Positions 33,339 through 42,633 of a stretch of DNA of 64,000 bases are shown here, one piece after another. Each line of letters begins with the position of its first letter. Position 1 is the stretch's first letter. A program made the position numbers and the translations under genes. The notes under the pieces are model-generated. The model was not told the DNA's origin. It saw nothing but the letters and a program-made list of their open reading frames with translations, and searched no databases. The stretch is from Lachnospiraceae bacterium (GTDB taxonomy: Bacteria; Bacillota; Clostridia; Lachnospirales; Lachnospiraceae), in contig JAFZRY010000032.1 of assembly GCA_017619615.1 (NCBI GenBank), positions 1-64,000 on the forward strand, in the 5' to 3' direction.

Positions 33339-34537
33339 GATTCATCTCCTTTCTGCGGCATGAGCGTGAGATGGCGCCACGCCAGGAAACCGGCGGCCGC
33401 GGTCAGGAGCAGGCCGGCCAGGATCGAAAGCACGTCGGCCTTCCCGCCGAACAGCGGCTTGAACGCGCTGAGCACCGCACCGAGCGGCGTAAAACGCCCG
33501 ATCTGCGCCACCCACGCGGGCAGCATGCTGCGCGGGATCAGGCCGCCGCACAGGAAGAGGCAGACCGCCGCGATCCCCATCAGCAGCCCCTGCCAGCCTT
33601 TTTTCTGGCCCAGCGCGACCGAAGCGAAGCTGATCAGCGCCGAAGCCATGACAACCCCCAGCAACGCCCAAAGGAGTGCGCCGGGTGTGAAATGCAGGGT
33701 GAAAGAGCGGCTCAGCACAGCCAGGACAGCCGCCGTCAGCGGCAGCCGGAACAGGAACGGGAAGAGCAGCTTGCCGGACAGATACCCGCCGGGCGTGACG
33801 GACAGGCTGTACAGCCGCGTCAGCACGGATTTCCGCGTGTCCTTCGTGTACAGCGCGGGGAAAAACAGCCCGCACAGCAGCAGGAAAAAGCTGATCCAGG
33901 CCGCGGCGTAATAGGCGTCGGTGGTGAGACCGGTGCCGCTGTAAGGCGCGGTCTCGCGCAGGATGCCGTCGTCGTAAATGCTGAAGGCCTGGTCGAACAG
34001 CTCGTCGTTGCTCTTATCCAGGAAGTATTGGTGGAATTCTTCGGAGAGCCCTTTCTCCTGAATGAGTTTTTCGCCCGCGAAGATCCCGTACTGGCCGCCG
34101 GCCAGCAGCAGTTCGCCGAACTTCGCCAGCGAGGCCACCACGTCGGCGGACGCCGCCGCGGCTTTGGACAGGATGATCTGGCCGGTGCCGGGCCAGCCGT
34201 ACCGGATCTGGTCGATATATCCCTCCGGCAGGATGATGACGGCCTCGTAGCGGCCTTTTTTCAGCCCGTCCAGCGCCTCCTCGCGCTTCGTCTGCTGGAA
34301 ATCCACCAGACTCGCGATGAAACTCTGGCTGCTGACCACGTTGACGGCCATGCGGCTGAGCACGCCGCCTTCCTCATCCACCAGGGCGACTTTGACCGGC
34401 GCCGCGCTTTCCTTGGCGCTGTTCGTCACCGCGTAGGCGGCCAGAGAGGAGGCGAGGCCGAGCAGGAGCGTCAAAATCAGCGCGGGGATCAGCCCGCGCC
34501 GAAAGAGGATCCAGTCCCGCTGCCACATTGCTTTCAA
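33335..34537 (-). CDS. ABC-2 type exporter permease (first)
   Basis: The 400-residue membrane protein has an N-terminal helix (about 14-36), an external domain of about 180 residues (LVDEEGGVLSRMAVNVVSSQ near 50-70) and five to six C-terminal helices. It resembles ABC-2 permeases used for drugs, lipids or wall precursors. The TTG at 34537 is chosen because AGGAG lies 10 bases upstream; an ATG three codons later is possible. Confidence 0.85.
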   Translation of the reverse strand: MKAMWQRDWILFRRGLIPALILTLLLGLASSLAAYAVTNSAKESAAPVKVALVDEEGGVLSRMAVNVVSSQSFIASLVDFQQTKREEALDGLKKGRYEAVIILPEGYIDQIRYGWPGTGQIILSKAAAASADVVASLAKFGELLLAGGQYGIFAGEKLIQEKGLSEEFHQYFLDKSNDELFDQAFSIYDDGILRETAPYSGTGLTTDAYYAAAWISFFLLLCGLFFPALYTKDTRKSVLTRLYSLSVTPGGYLSGKLLFPFLFRLPLTAAVLAVLSRSFTLHFTPGALLWALLGVVMASALISFASVALGQKKGWQGLLMGIAAVCLFLCGGLIPRSMLPAWVAQIGRFTPLGAVLSAFKPLFGGKADVLSILAGLLLTAAAGFLAWRHLTLMPQKGDES

Positions 34538-34555
34538 GTCCGGAAGGCTCCTGTT

Positions 34556-36838
34556 TTACTGCCCGAAAAGGGAGGAAAGGTTGAAGAGGGAGGAAAAGGT
34601 CTCCGCGAGGTCTTCCACGACCGCCGCAATCTGATCCTCGCTCATGCTCGTGATCTCGGTGAAATTGGCCAGGGCGGGGAATTCCGCCGCCTCGTTGAAG
34701 GTCAGATGGACGCCCGCCAGCGGAATCTCATTCGTGGCCGCGCCTTCGGAATAGGAGACCTTCTGCAGGTCCAGCGTGGTGACCTTGTCGTTCTTAAGCA
34801 GGGACGCGTTCAGCGTCGCGAAGCGGTTGCCCTGCAGGTCCTGGGCCAGGAGGGTGAGGGCGCCGGATCTCTTGTCCCAGTTGATCGTGAGCGTACCGAG
34901 GTCCGCCGCGTCGGAGCGGACGGTCAGTTTGGCGTCGTAGAGTTCCTCGGTGCGGGATTTGACTTCATAGCGCGCGCTGATCACGGCGTCGCCGGGCACG
35001 TTCAGCTCCAGGTCGATCTCCTTCGGGGCCTTGGGGTCCGGGCCGACGGACAGGCTGCAGAACGCTTCCCGGTCGCCTTTGACGGCCTTGGCGTCCGCGC
35101 GCAGCATCCTGCCGTCCTTGGTGTAGAGGATGACGGTGAAGTCCGTGCCGGCCAGTCTTTCCTTCAGTTCGGGCAGACGGTCTTCCAGCATGTCCAGGAT
35201 CTGGTCGTACTGCTCTTCCGGGCTTCCCGGAGCTTTCACGCCCGTTTCCCCGCCGGTCAGGCCGGCCGGGATCTCGATCCCGTCCAGCGTTTTGATCATG
35301 TACGCCCGCATGTCCTTGTTTTCACGGCAGTATTGAAGCAGGGTCTCGAACAGGCCGCAGAAGACTTCGTCGTTGAAGGTCACGGTAAGGGCGCCGGTCT
35401 TGATGCTTTCACCGGCGATGTCGATGGTCTGGCTGCCGTTATTGAATTTGGCGTTCTTGATCAGGTAGTCGACGCCGCAGTTGGTCAGTTCCCGCATGCG
35501 GGTCTTGCCTTCCTTGACCGTATCTTCCAGCTCGTGTTCCCTGAACTCGTGCGTTTTCAGGAAATCGTACAGTTCCTGCGGGATCATGCTGCCCAGGATG
35601 CCGCCTTTGGCCGGATCCAGGACGGAACCTTCGATGGTATTGCGGATGGTTTTCAGGTTCAGGCCGTAATTGGTCTTGCCGAGGAGGATGTCACTGGAAA
35701 TGGCGATGTCCTTGCCCTCATTGTAGACCAGCAGGGCGTTCGCGACGCTTTTGCCTTTCAGCGCGACGTCCGCGCTCCCGGCCAGGCTGCCGTATTTGCT
35801 GTACAGCGTGATTTCGGCTGCGGCGTCCAGTTTGATGGAGACGGGCAAGAAGGTGCTGATCAGATCCGGCATCTCGTTCATGTCGACCTTCAGGGTGACG
35901 CTGCCGTGGTCACGGAGGTTCTTCGCGAAGGTGCCCGGGGACGAGTCTTCCATTTCGTCCAGGGTGGTCCGGGCGGCGGCGGTGGCCTTCTGCAGGGGAT
36001 GGCGGATCAGGCGTGTCATCAGGAACACGCCGAGGCCGATCAGCAGCACGGCCAGGCAGATCAGGCCGATGGTGAGGGTCCTGCGGCTCACGCGCGAAGG
36101 CGTAGTGACCGGCGGCTCCGGTTCGGGGGCCGGCGGAGGGGTCTCCACCTGGAGCAGGTCTTCCTCCCGGACTTCGGCAGGGACTTCCGGGATTTCCGGA
36201 GCGGGTTCGGCCGGGATTTCCGGAGCGGGCTCGGCCGGGATTTCCGGGACAGGCTCAGCCGGGATTTCCGGAACTTCCGGAACCGGCTCGGCAGGAATTT
36301 CCGCCGCTTCCGCCGCTGCTTCCGTTACGGCCGCGGCTTCAGGAAAAAAACCCGCCTTCTCCGGCAGGACCTCCTTTGCTTCCGAAAGGACTTCCGCCGC
36401 TTTCGCGGGGACCTCCGCGTCGACCGCGGTCATATCCATGGATTCTCCCGCTTTTGCTTTCGCGGCCGGGGCTACGGCGGCCGCGGCGCCGACGGCGTCT
36501 TCCGCGTCTTCCGTGACTTCCGTGGCGATCGCCCGGAAGGAACCGGCCGTCTTGCCGGCCGCTTCCAGCGCATCCTCCGCCACTTCTTCCGCGGAACGCA
36601 GCGGTCTTTCCACACTGACCGTTTCGGGGTTCGGGGCGTATTCGTCCACTTCTTCTTTTCCGCGCAGGGCGGCAAAGGCGGCGTCGCGGACGCTCAGGTC
36701 GGCGGCGTCTGCTTCGGCGATCTCGGACGATAAATACTCGGCGCGCTCAAGCGCTTTTTCCGCTTCGCTTGCGACTTCTTCAGCGGGCGTCTTCGGGGCT
36801 TCTTCTACTGTCCCGTCATAATGTCTATACGGTTCCAT
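34556..36838 (-). CDS. 760-residue bitopic protein with disordered cytoplasmic arm, in an exporter operon
   Basis: I do not recognise a characterised family. Residues 1-250 are acidic and Ala/Glu/Pro-rich, including repeats of EIPAEPVPEV type at 180-222, and should be disordered in the cytoplasm. One membrane helix follows (about 254-276), then about 480 external residues with many alternating beta-strands and no catalytic motif. It overlaps the ATPase gene by 14 bp and precedes both permeases, so it is likely an accessory or delivery part of that exporter. The external half could bind the exported substrate. Confidence 0.7.
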   Translation of the reverse strand: MEPYRHYDGTVEEAPKTPAEEVASEAEKALERAEYLSSEIAEADAADLSVRDAAFAALRGKEEVDEYAPNPETVSVERPLRSAEEVAEDALEAAGKTAGSFRAIATEVTEDAEDAVGAAAAVAPAAKAKAGESMDMTAVDAEVPAKAAEVLSEAKEVLPEKAGFFPEAAAVTEAAAEAAEIPAEPVPEVPEIPAEPVPEIPAEPAPEIPAEPAPEIPEVPAEVREEDLLQVETPPPAPEPEPPVTTPSRVSRRTLTIGLICLAVLLIGLGVFLMTRLIRHPLQKATAAARTTLDEMEDSSPGTFAKNLRDHGSVTLKVDMNEMPDLISTFLPVSIKLDAAAEITLYSKYGSLAGSADVALKGKSVANALLVYNEGKDIAISSDILLGKTNYGLNLKTIRNTIEGSVLDPAKGGILGSMIPQELYDFLKTHEFREHELEDTVKEGKTRMRELTNCGVDYLIKNAKFNNGSQTIDIAGESIKTGALTVTFNDEVFCGLFETLLQYCRENKDMRAYMIKTLDGIEIPAGLTGGETGVKAPGSPEEQYDQILDMLEDRLPELKERLAGTDFTVILYTKDGRMLRADAKAVKGDREAFCSLSVGPDPKAPKEIDLELNVPGDAVISARYEVKSRTEELYDAKLTVRSDAADLGTLTINWDKRSGALTLLAQDLQGNRFATLNASLLKNDKVTTLDLQKVSYSEGAATNEIPLAGVHLTFNEAAEFPALANFTEITSMSEDQIAAVVEDLAETFSSLFNLSSLFGQ

Positions 36839-37520
36839 CGTTCTTCTCCTCTTTTCTGCTCTCTTCGCAGAGAGCGCGGTAGGTTTCCGTTATCCGGTCC
36901 GCGGTCTCATGCAGGGTCGCTCCGGCGAGCTCCTCCGCCCCGTAGTACCGGGGAGAATCTTCTCCTAAAAAGAGCAGCTTGTCGAAAAATGCGGCGTATT
37001 CAGCAGGTTCGTGAGCCACATAGATCAGGCAGCGCCCTTCTTTTTTCAGTTCCTCGATCAGTCCGGCCAGTTCTCCGCGGTAGGCGATGTCCAGCCCTGC
37101 GCAGGGCTCGTCCAGCAGCAGGTTGGCGGGATCGCCCAGCAGCGCGCACGCGATGCTGACCCGTTTCTGCGAGCCGCCGGACAGCGACGCGACCCGTTTC
37201 TTCCGGTACTGCTCCAGCCCGAAGGGGAGCACCGCCGGCACGGACGTCCTGTTCAGCCCGGCAAAGAACAGCAGGTTGTCCTCCACCGTCATGTCCTCGA
37301 ACAGGGCCGTCCCCTGGGGGACCATCCCCAGCGCGCCTTCCACGCGGACAGAGCCGCCCTGCGGTTTGAACGCGCCGGCGATCAGCGCCAGCAGCGTGGA
37401 TTTGCCGCTCCCGTTGGGCCCCGTGAGCACGAGGCATTCGCCGGGCCGCACCTCAAACTGGACGTCCCGGATCAGCGTGCCCCTGCCGTATGAAAAGGTC
37501 AGATGTTCCGCCCGGATCAT
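36825..37520 (-). CDS. ABC exporter ATP-binding protein
   Basis: The 231-residue ATPase has Walker A GPNGSGKST (residues 35-43), a Q-loop near MVPQGTALFED, signature LSGGSQKR, Walker B NLLLDEPCAGLD and the H-loop His in VAHEPAEY. It is first in a leftward four-gene operon and would power the two ABC-2 permeases. Last bases overlap the 760-residue protein gene. Confidence 0.93.
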   Translation of the reverse strand: MIRAEHLTFSYGRGTLIRDVQFEVRPGECLVLTGPNGSGKSTLLALIAGAFKPQGGSVRVEGALGMVPQGTALFEDMTVEDNLLFFAGLNRTSVPAVLPFGLEQYRKKRVASLSGGSQKRVSIACALLGDPANLLLDEPCAGLDIAYRGELAGLIEELKKEGRCLIYVAHEPAEYAAFFDKLLFLGEDSPRYYGAEELAGATLHETADRITETYRALCEESRKEEKNDGTV

Positions 37521-37563
37521 AAAATACCTCGCTGGACCGATTGATAATAAAAGTCAACAATAT

Positions 37564-37591
37564 ATTATACACTTTTCGGCCGGAAATGCAA
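37564..37591 (-). promoter_or_regulatory. promoter of the ABC exporter operon
   Basis: On the minus strand TTGCAT (37586-37591) and TATAAT (37564-37569) are spaced by 16 bp. It is divergent from the ddl promoter about 80 bp away. Confidence 0.6.
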
Positions 37592-37643
37592 GTATTGCGC
37601 GGCAGGAGCCCGTTTTCCGGCGTTTTCCGGCCCATATTTTCGC

Positions 37644-37672
37644 TTGCGGCGGGGGAAACAAGGGAGTATAAT
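37644..37672 (+). promoter_or_regulatory. promoter of ddl
   Basis: TTGCGG (37644-37649) and a perfect TATAAT (37667-37672) are separated by 17 bp, 31 bp before the ddl start codon. Confidence 0.75.
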
Positions 37673-37703
37673 AGCACCGAGATCCTGAAAAAAGGAGAAT
37701 GTT

Positions 37704-38774
37704 ATGGAAAAACTGAAGGTATTGGTCCTTTTCGGAGGCCAGAGCGAGGAGCACGACATCTCCTGCCTGTCCGCCACCACGATATGCAATAACCTGGACC
37801 GCAGCCGCTACGACCTGACCCTGGTGGGCATCACGCACGAAGGGCACTGGCTGCTGACGGAAGACGCCGGCGCCATTCAGAACGGCAGCTGGCGCAATGG
37901 GCAGACCGGCGCGGTGCTGCTCCCGGACGCCACCAAAAAGGCGCTGCTGATCTTTCACCCGGACGGCCGGACGGAGGAAAAGCCGGTGGAACTGGTGATC
38001 CCCGTGTTCCACGGCCGCTGGGGCGAGGACGGGACCATCCAGGGCCTGTTCGAACTGGCCCGCATCCCCTACGTGGGCTGCGGCGTGGCGGCTTCCGCCT
38101 GCGGCATGGACAAGCCGTACACCAAAGTGCTGGTGGACGCGGCCGGCGTGCAGCAGGCCCGTTACGTCTGCCTGACGCCGCGCGACCTGAAAGATATGGA
38201 CGCGGTTGTCAAACGCCTGGAAGAGACCTTTGACTACCCGATTTTCGTGAAGCCTTCCGACGGCGGCTCCTCTCAGGGCTGCTCCCGCGCGCGGAACCGC
38301 GAGGACCTGGTCGGCGCGCTGGAACTGGCGGCTCGCTACGGCACCCGCGTGATGGCGGAAGAGAATATCACGGGCCGGGAACTGGAATGCGCGGTGCGCT
38401 CTACCCCGGGCGGCCCGAAGGCCAGCGGCGTCGGCGAGATCCTGTCCGCTGCTTCCGCGGATTTCTATGATTACGAAGCCAAATATACCAACCCGGACTC
38501 CCAGACCGTTACGGACCCCGACCTGCCGGAGGGCAAGGCCGAGGAGATCCGCCGCGACGCCGTCAAAGTCTTCGAGGCGGTCGGCGCGTACGGCCTCTCC
38601 CGCGTGGACTTCTTCCTGGAGAACGGCACGAACCGGGTCATTTTCAACGAGATCAACACTTTCCCGGGCTTTACCTCCATCAGCATGTACCCCCAGCTGT
38701 GGGCGGCGGCGGGCCTGCCCATCCCGCAGCTGCTGGACGCGCTGATCGAGGAAGGGCTGCGGCGCGGCGCATGA
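37704..38774 (+). CDS. ddl: D-alanine--D-alanine ligase
   Basis: The 356-residue ATP-grasp enzyme joins two D-Ala residues for peptidoglycan. It shows LFGGQSEEHDIS, PVFHGRWGEDGTIQGL, YVGCGVAASACGMDK, VKPSDGGSSQG and the metal-binding NEINTFPGFT. Position-specific residues that separate D-Ala-D-Ala from D-Ala-D-Lac ligases could not be decided by eye. AAGGAGA precedes the ATG. A STAS gene follows 33 bp later on the same strand. Confidence 0.95.
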   Translation: MEKLKVLVLFGGQSEEHDISCLSATTICNNLDRSRYDLTLVGITHEGHWLLTEDAGAIQNGSWRNGQTGAVLLPDATKKALLIFHPDGRTEEKPVELVIPVFHGRWGEDGTIQGLFELARIPYVGCGVAASACGMDKPYTKVLVDAAGVQQARYVCLTPRDLKDMDAVVKRLEETFDYPIFVKPSDGGSSQGCSRARNREDLVGALELAARYGTRVMAEENITGRELECAVRSTPGGPKASGVGEILSAASADFYDYEAKYTNPDSQTVTDPDLPEGKAEEIRRDAVKVFEAVGAYGLSRVDFFLENGTNRVIFNEINTFPGFTSISMYPQLWAAAGLPIPQLLDALIEEGLRRGA

Positions 38775-38807
38775 CGCCGTGCGTGTCATAGTAAAGAAAG
38801 GAAACAC

Positions 38808-39107
38808 ATGGAAGCGATCATTACCAAAGAAGGAACTCAGGTGACGGTACAGATCACGGGCCGTCTGGACACGGTGACCAGCGAGGAACTCAAGCGCCGG
38901 CTGGCCGACGCGGACATCGCCGGCTGCGACCTGGAAATGGATTTCACGGGCGTGGAGTACATCTCCTCCGCCGGCCTGCGCCTCCTGGTGGCGCTGCAGA
39001 AGCAGGCCGTTTCCACCGGCAACAAGCTGGTGGTGAAAAACATCAACCGCGTGGTGCAGGAGATCTTCAAAGTGGCCGGCTTCAACAAGGCCATCACCGT
39101 CATCTGA
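38808..39107 (+). CDS. STAS-domain anti-sigma factor antagonist-like protein
   Basis: The 99-residue protein is a single STAS domain of the SpoIIAA/RsbV type. The regulatory serine lies in EYISSAGLRLLVALQ (about residue 57). In this family, phosphorylation by an RsbW-like kinase releases it and a PP2C phosphatase reactivates it. The next gene, 9 bp on, encodes both a SpoIIE phosphatase and an RsbW-like ATPase in one chain, which makes the two an obvious switch pair. Confidence 0.93.
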   Translation: MEAIITKEGTQVTVQITGRLDTVTSEELKRRLADADIAGCDLEMDFTGVEYISSAGLRLLVALQKQAVSTGNKLVVKNINRVVQEIFKVAGFNKAITVI

Positions 39108-39116
39108 CGGGTTATC

Positions 39117-41240
39117 ATGAAATTCCCGATCCGCCGGAAAGTCATTCTGCTGACCGTCGCCCTGTCGCTGGCCCTGACAGCGGCGGCGGTCTTTATTTCC
39201 TATGCGCTTTTTTCCGCCCGGATCCGAAACGACCTGTCCGAGGCCTGCACCGATGCGGCGAAGAGCCTGTCCGAATCGGTGAGTTTCACGAACGGCGACA
39301 TGCTGCTCGGCCTGCAGAAGGACATCGACGCCCTTGTGCAGGAAAACCGGGAGGAGATCGAATACTGGTCTTCCCTGCCAAACCCGGACCAGAATGAAAA
39401 AACTCAATTCTTCGGGACTCTTACCGAGGATATCTTCCCGCCGGCAGGCCGCATAGGGATGTCTTACGACAAACTGGTCTTTCTGAATGAATACAGAGCG
39501 ATGGTGGGCGGCTTCAACACGGTCATGATGAGCTCGGACCTGCAGGGCGCGGCCCTCGTCTATTACGATCCGGTCCATAACGAACTGATCTTCCTGGCGG
39601 ACGCGACATCCGCCACATCCCCGCTGTACAATTTCCCGGCAAGCGTGATGACCGTGCCGAATGAGGCGCGCCGTTATTTCCTGCCCGCCGGGACCGGGAC
39701 CGCGTTCTTTGAAGAAGGCTACTGCCTGTGCACCTGCATGCTGACACCGGAGGAAGAGGACCCGTCCGTCCCGCCGATCTATGCGGTCGTCCAGGCCTCG
39801 CTGAAAAACGTGTCGGCCTACCAGTCCGGCTTTGTCCGGAACATGGCCGGCGTGATGCTGGGGGTCACCGCCGTGCTGGCCCTGGTCTACGTCCTGTTCG
39901 TGGACCGCTTCGTGGCGAAACCCGTGCGCCGTCTGTCAGACGCCGCGCGCAGCTTCACGGAGCAGATGCAGGAAAACGCGGAAGGCGGCCTGACGCCCGT
40001 GCGCGCGGACATCCGCTCCGGCGACGAAGTGGAGGACCTGTCCCGCGGTTTCGACCTGATGCAGGACAAAATGGTGGAATACATCCGCACGATCGGCGAA
40101 AAAACGGCGCGGGAGGAGAGCATCCGGGCGGAGCTGGCGCTGGCCAGCCGCATCCAGACCGAATCTCTGCCGAAGAGCGGCTTCGAGGCGCGCGGCGCGC
40201 GCATTGACAGCCTGATCCGCCCCGCGAAGGAAGTGGGCGGCGACCTGTACGATTACTTTCTGGTCGACGACGACCACCTGTTCTTCGCGGAAGCCGACGT
40301 GTCCGGCAAGGGCGTGCCCGCCGCGCTGTTCATGATGCGCGGAAAGGAACTGATCAAGGCCCACGCCTCCGCGGGCAAGAGCCCCGGCGAGATCGCGAAG
40401 GCCGTTAATACCGAACTTTGCAAAAACAACGAAGAAGGCCTGTTCATCACGGCGTTCTTCGGGCTCCTGGAACTGTCGACCGGCCTGCTGCGCTACGCGC
40501 GCGCCGGCCACGAGCAGCCTTTCCTGATCCGCGGCGGCGAGGCGCGCCAGATCAGCGAGGAATCCAACTTCGTGCTCGGCCTGTTCGACTACTTCGACTT
40601 TGAGGAGGACAGCCTGACCCTGCAGCGCGGCGACCGCCTGCTGGTCTTCACCGACGGCCTGGACGAGGGCATCAACCTGCAGGAGGAAGCCTTCGGCTAC
40701 GACCGCATCCGGGAAGTGCTGGAGCGCACGCCCGGGAACACGCTGCCCGTCCTGTACGACGCGCTGGCGGCTTTCGCGAACGGCGCGGAGCAGTTCGACG
40801 ACGTGACCCTGCTGCAGCTGACCGCCGGCACCGAAAAAGGCTGGGAGTTCACTCCGCCGTCCTACGACGACATCACGACCGTCTGCGACGGCCTCCACGA
40901 ACTGCTGGCGGACCTCCCCGCCGACCCGGTCTCCGAACTCTGCATGGTGACGGACGAAGTGATGAACAACTGCATCAGCTACGCCTATGACGGCGTGTCC
41001 GGGCCCGCCCTGCACGTCGCCCTGTCCCGCTTCGCCGGCCTCGCGCAGCTCGAATTCGCGGACAACGGCAATCCCTTCGACCCCCTCGCGCAGGACACGG
41101 ACGCCCATATGGCCGACGACGTCCTGGACCGCCCGGAAGGCGGCATGGGCATCTTCCTGGTGAAGCAGTTTGCGGACGCGGTGCGGTATGAATACCGGGA
41201 TGGTAGGAACGTCCTGACGATTAAGAAAAAACTGCAATGA
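39117..41240 (+). CDS. membrane sensor with SpoIIE (PP2C) phosphatase fused to RsbW-like ATPase
   Basis: The 707-residue protein has two membrane helices (about 8-30 and 243-265) around a 210-residue external sensor, a HAMP domain (265-320), a coiled linker, a SpoIIE-type PP2C phosphatase (345-570; D376 in VGGDLYD, D394 in ADVSGKG, D561-D562) and a C-terminal GHKL ATPase (585-700; E614 and N618 in the N-box, D649-N650-G651, GGMGIFLV at 675-682). Phosphatase and kinase-like domains with opposite effects on a STAS protein lie in one chain, just behind a STAS gene. No sigma factor gene is nearby. Confidence 0.92.
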   Translation: MKFPIRRKVILLTVALSLALTAAAVFISYALFSARIRNDLSEACTDAAKSLSESVSFTNGDMLLGLQKDIDALVQENREEIEYWSSLPNPDQNEKTQFFGTLTEDIFPPAGRIGMSYDKLVFLNEYRAMVGGFNTVMMSSDLQGAALVYYDPVHNELIFLADATSATSPLYNFPASVMTVPNEARRYFLPAGTGTAFFEEGYCLCTCMLTPEEEDPSVPPIYAVVQASLKNVSAYQSGFVRNMAGVMLGVTAVLALVYVLFVDRFVAKPVRRLSDAARSFTEQMQENAEGGLTPVRADIRSGDEVEDLSRGFDLMQDKMVEYIRTIGEKTAREESIRAELALASRIQTESLPKSGFEARGARIDSLIRPAKEVGGDLYDYFLVDDDHLFFAEADVSGKGVPAALFMMRGKELIKAHASAGKSPGEIAKAVNTELCKNNEEGLFITAFFGLLELSTGLLRYARAGHEQPFLIRGGEARQISEESNFVLGLFDYFDFEEDSLTLQRGDRLLVFTDGLDEGINLQEEAFGYDRIREVLERTPGNTLPVLYDALAAFANGAEQFDDVTLLQLTAGTEKGWEFTPPSYDDITTVCDGLHELLADLPADPVSELCMVTDEVMNNCISYAYDGVSGPALHVALSRFAGLAQLEFADNGNPFDPLAQDTDAHMADDVLDRPEGGMGIFLVKQFADAVRYEYRDGRNVLTIKKKLQ

Positions 41241-41289
41241 CAAGTGGGTTACGGGAACCGTCCCCATCACCCAGCCATCGCCCACCCTT

Positions 41290-41313
41290 CCCCCCGTCCG
41301 GGGGCCTTTTTTT
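41290..41313 (+). terminator. terminator after the SpoIIE-ATPase gene
   Basis: CCCCC and GGGGG flank a 4-base loop and are followed by seven T residues after CC. Just upstream (41241-41275) lies GGGAACCGTCCCCATCACCC, a degenerate relative of the dispersed palindromes. Confidence 0.75.
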
Positions 41314-41316
41314 ATC

Positions 41317-41345
41317 TTGCATGATCCCCCGAAAAATGGTATCAT
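41317..41345 (+). promoter_or_regulatory. promoter of the phosphofructokinase gene
   Basis: TTGCAT (41317-41322) and TATCAT (41340-41345) are spaced by 17 bp, about 48 bp before the start codon. Confidence 0.55.
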
Positions 41346-41392
41346 ACAATCAGGGCCATCAGGCTTAGTTTTGGTATGAAAGGAAATGAAAT

Positions 41393-42616
41393 ATGAAGAA
41401 CGTAATCGTAGGGCAGTCCGGCGGACCTTCGTCGGTGATCAACAGCTCGCTGGCCGGCGTATACTGCCGGGCCAAGGCCATGGGCGCGGACAAGGTGTAC
41501 GGCATGCGCAACGGCATCCAGGGCTTTCTGCAGGAATCCCTGGTGGATCTGGACACGGTGCTGGGCAGCAATGAACTGGTGAAGCTGCTGCGGAAGACCC
41601 CGGCCTCCTTCCTGGGCTCCTGCCGCTTCAAACTCCCGGATCCGGAAAAAGCTCCCGCGGTGTTCGAAAAGATCTTCGAACTGCTGAACAAGTACGAGAT
41701 CAAAGCCTTTATCTATATCGGCGGCAACGATTCGATGGATACGATCCGCAAGCTGACGGATTACGGCCTGTCCATCGGCTCCGACATCTGCTTCGTGGGC
41801 GCGCCCAAGACCATCGACAACGACCTGGCTGAAGTGGACCACACGCCCGGCTACGGCAGCGCCGCCAAATTCATCGCCGCGATGACCAAGGAAGCCATCC
41901 GCGACGAAGTGGTGTACAGCACCAACAAGACCATCTACATCATGGAGATCATGGGCCGCAACGCCGGCTGGCTGACCGCCGCCACCGCGCTGTCCCGCGG
42001 CGACGACTGCGACGGTCCGGACCTGATCTACCTGCCCGAAGTTCCGTTCGACCTGGCCGCCTTCCGCAAGAAAATCGACGACCTCCTGGACGTCAAGAAC
42101 AACCTGATGATCGCGGTCTCCGAAGGCATCCACGACAAGGACGGCACCTTCATCTGCGAATACGTCTCCACCGAGAAACTCGTCGACGCGTTCGGCCACA
42201 AGCAGATGGGCGGCACGGCCACGTACCTGTGCAACTACTGCGAGACCGAATTCGGCTGCAAGACCCGCGCCATCGAATTCTCCACGCTGCAGCGCTGCGC
42301 GGCGCACTTCGCGTCCCAGACGGACGTGAACGAGGCGTTCCAGTCCGGCGACAAGGCGGCGGAAGCGGCCCTGTCCGGCAAGACCGGCCTGATGGCCACG
42401 CTGCTGCGCGCTAACGACGATCCGTACGTATGCGAGATCGGCCTGGCCGACGTCCACAACATCTCCAACGTGGAGCGCCTGGTGCCCCTGGAATGGATCA
42501 CCGAAGACGGCAGCCAGATCAGCGACGACTTCATCCGCTACGCGCTGCCCCTGATCCAGGGCGAGAGCCAGCCTGTCATCGAAAACGGCCTGCCCAAGCA
42601 CCTGGTGCTGAAATAA
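41393..42616 (+). CDS. pfp: 6-phosphofructokinase, PPi-dependent type
   Basis: The 407-residue glycolytic enzyme phosphorylates fructose 6-phosphate. The phosphate-donor region reads GGNDSMDT rather than GGDGS, and the later motif is PKTIDNDL rather than PGTIDND. Both changes are features of pyrophosphate-using enzymes, which are reversible and save ATP. MEIMGRNAGWL and the sugar-phosphate-binding E-G region (AVSEGIHDKDG) are present. Donor preference is inferred from these motifs. It has its own promoter and terminator-flanked start. Confidence 0.9.
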   Translation: MKNVIVGQSGGPSSVINSSLAGVYCRAKAMGADKVYGMRNGIQGFLQESLVDLDTVLGSNELVKLLRKTPASFLGSCRFKLPDPEKAPAVFEKIFELLNKYEIKAFIYIGGNDSMDTIRKLTDYGLSIGSDICFVGAPKTIDNDLAEVDHTPGYGSAAKFIAAMTKEAIRDEVVYSTNKTIYIMEIMGRNAGWLTAATALSRGDDCDGPDLIYLPEVPFDLAAFRKKIDDLLDVKNNLMIAVSEGIHDKDGTFICEYVSTEKLVDAFGHKQMGGTATYLCNYCETEFGCKTRAIEFSTLQRCAAHFASQTDVNEAFQSGDKAAEAALSGKTGLMATLLRANDDPYVCEIGLADVHNISNVERLVPLEWITEDGSQISDDFIRYALPLIQGESQPVIENGLPKHLVLK

Positions 42617-42633
42617 GCAAGACCGCTGAAACC

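Noticed and set aside
33371..36733. 1120-codon open frame opposite the exporter operon
   Set aside because: It spans two real genes in antisense, is dominated by Arg/Gly/Ala/Asp from GC-rich codons and has no ribosome site or motif.
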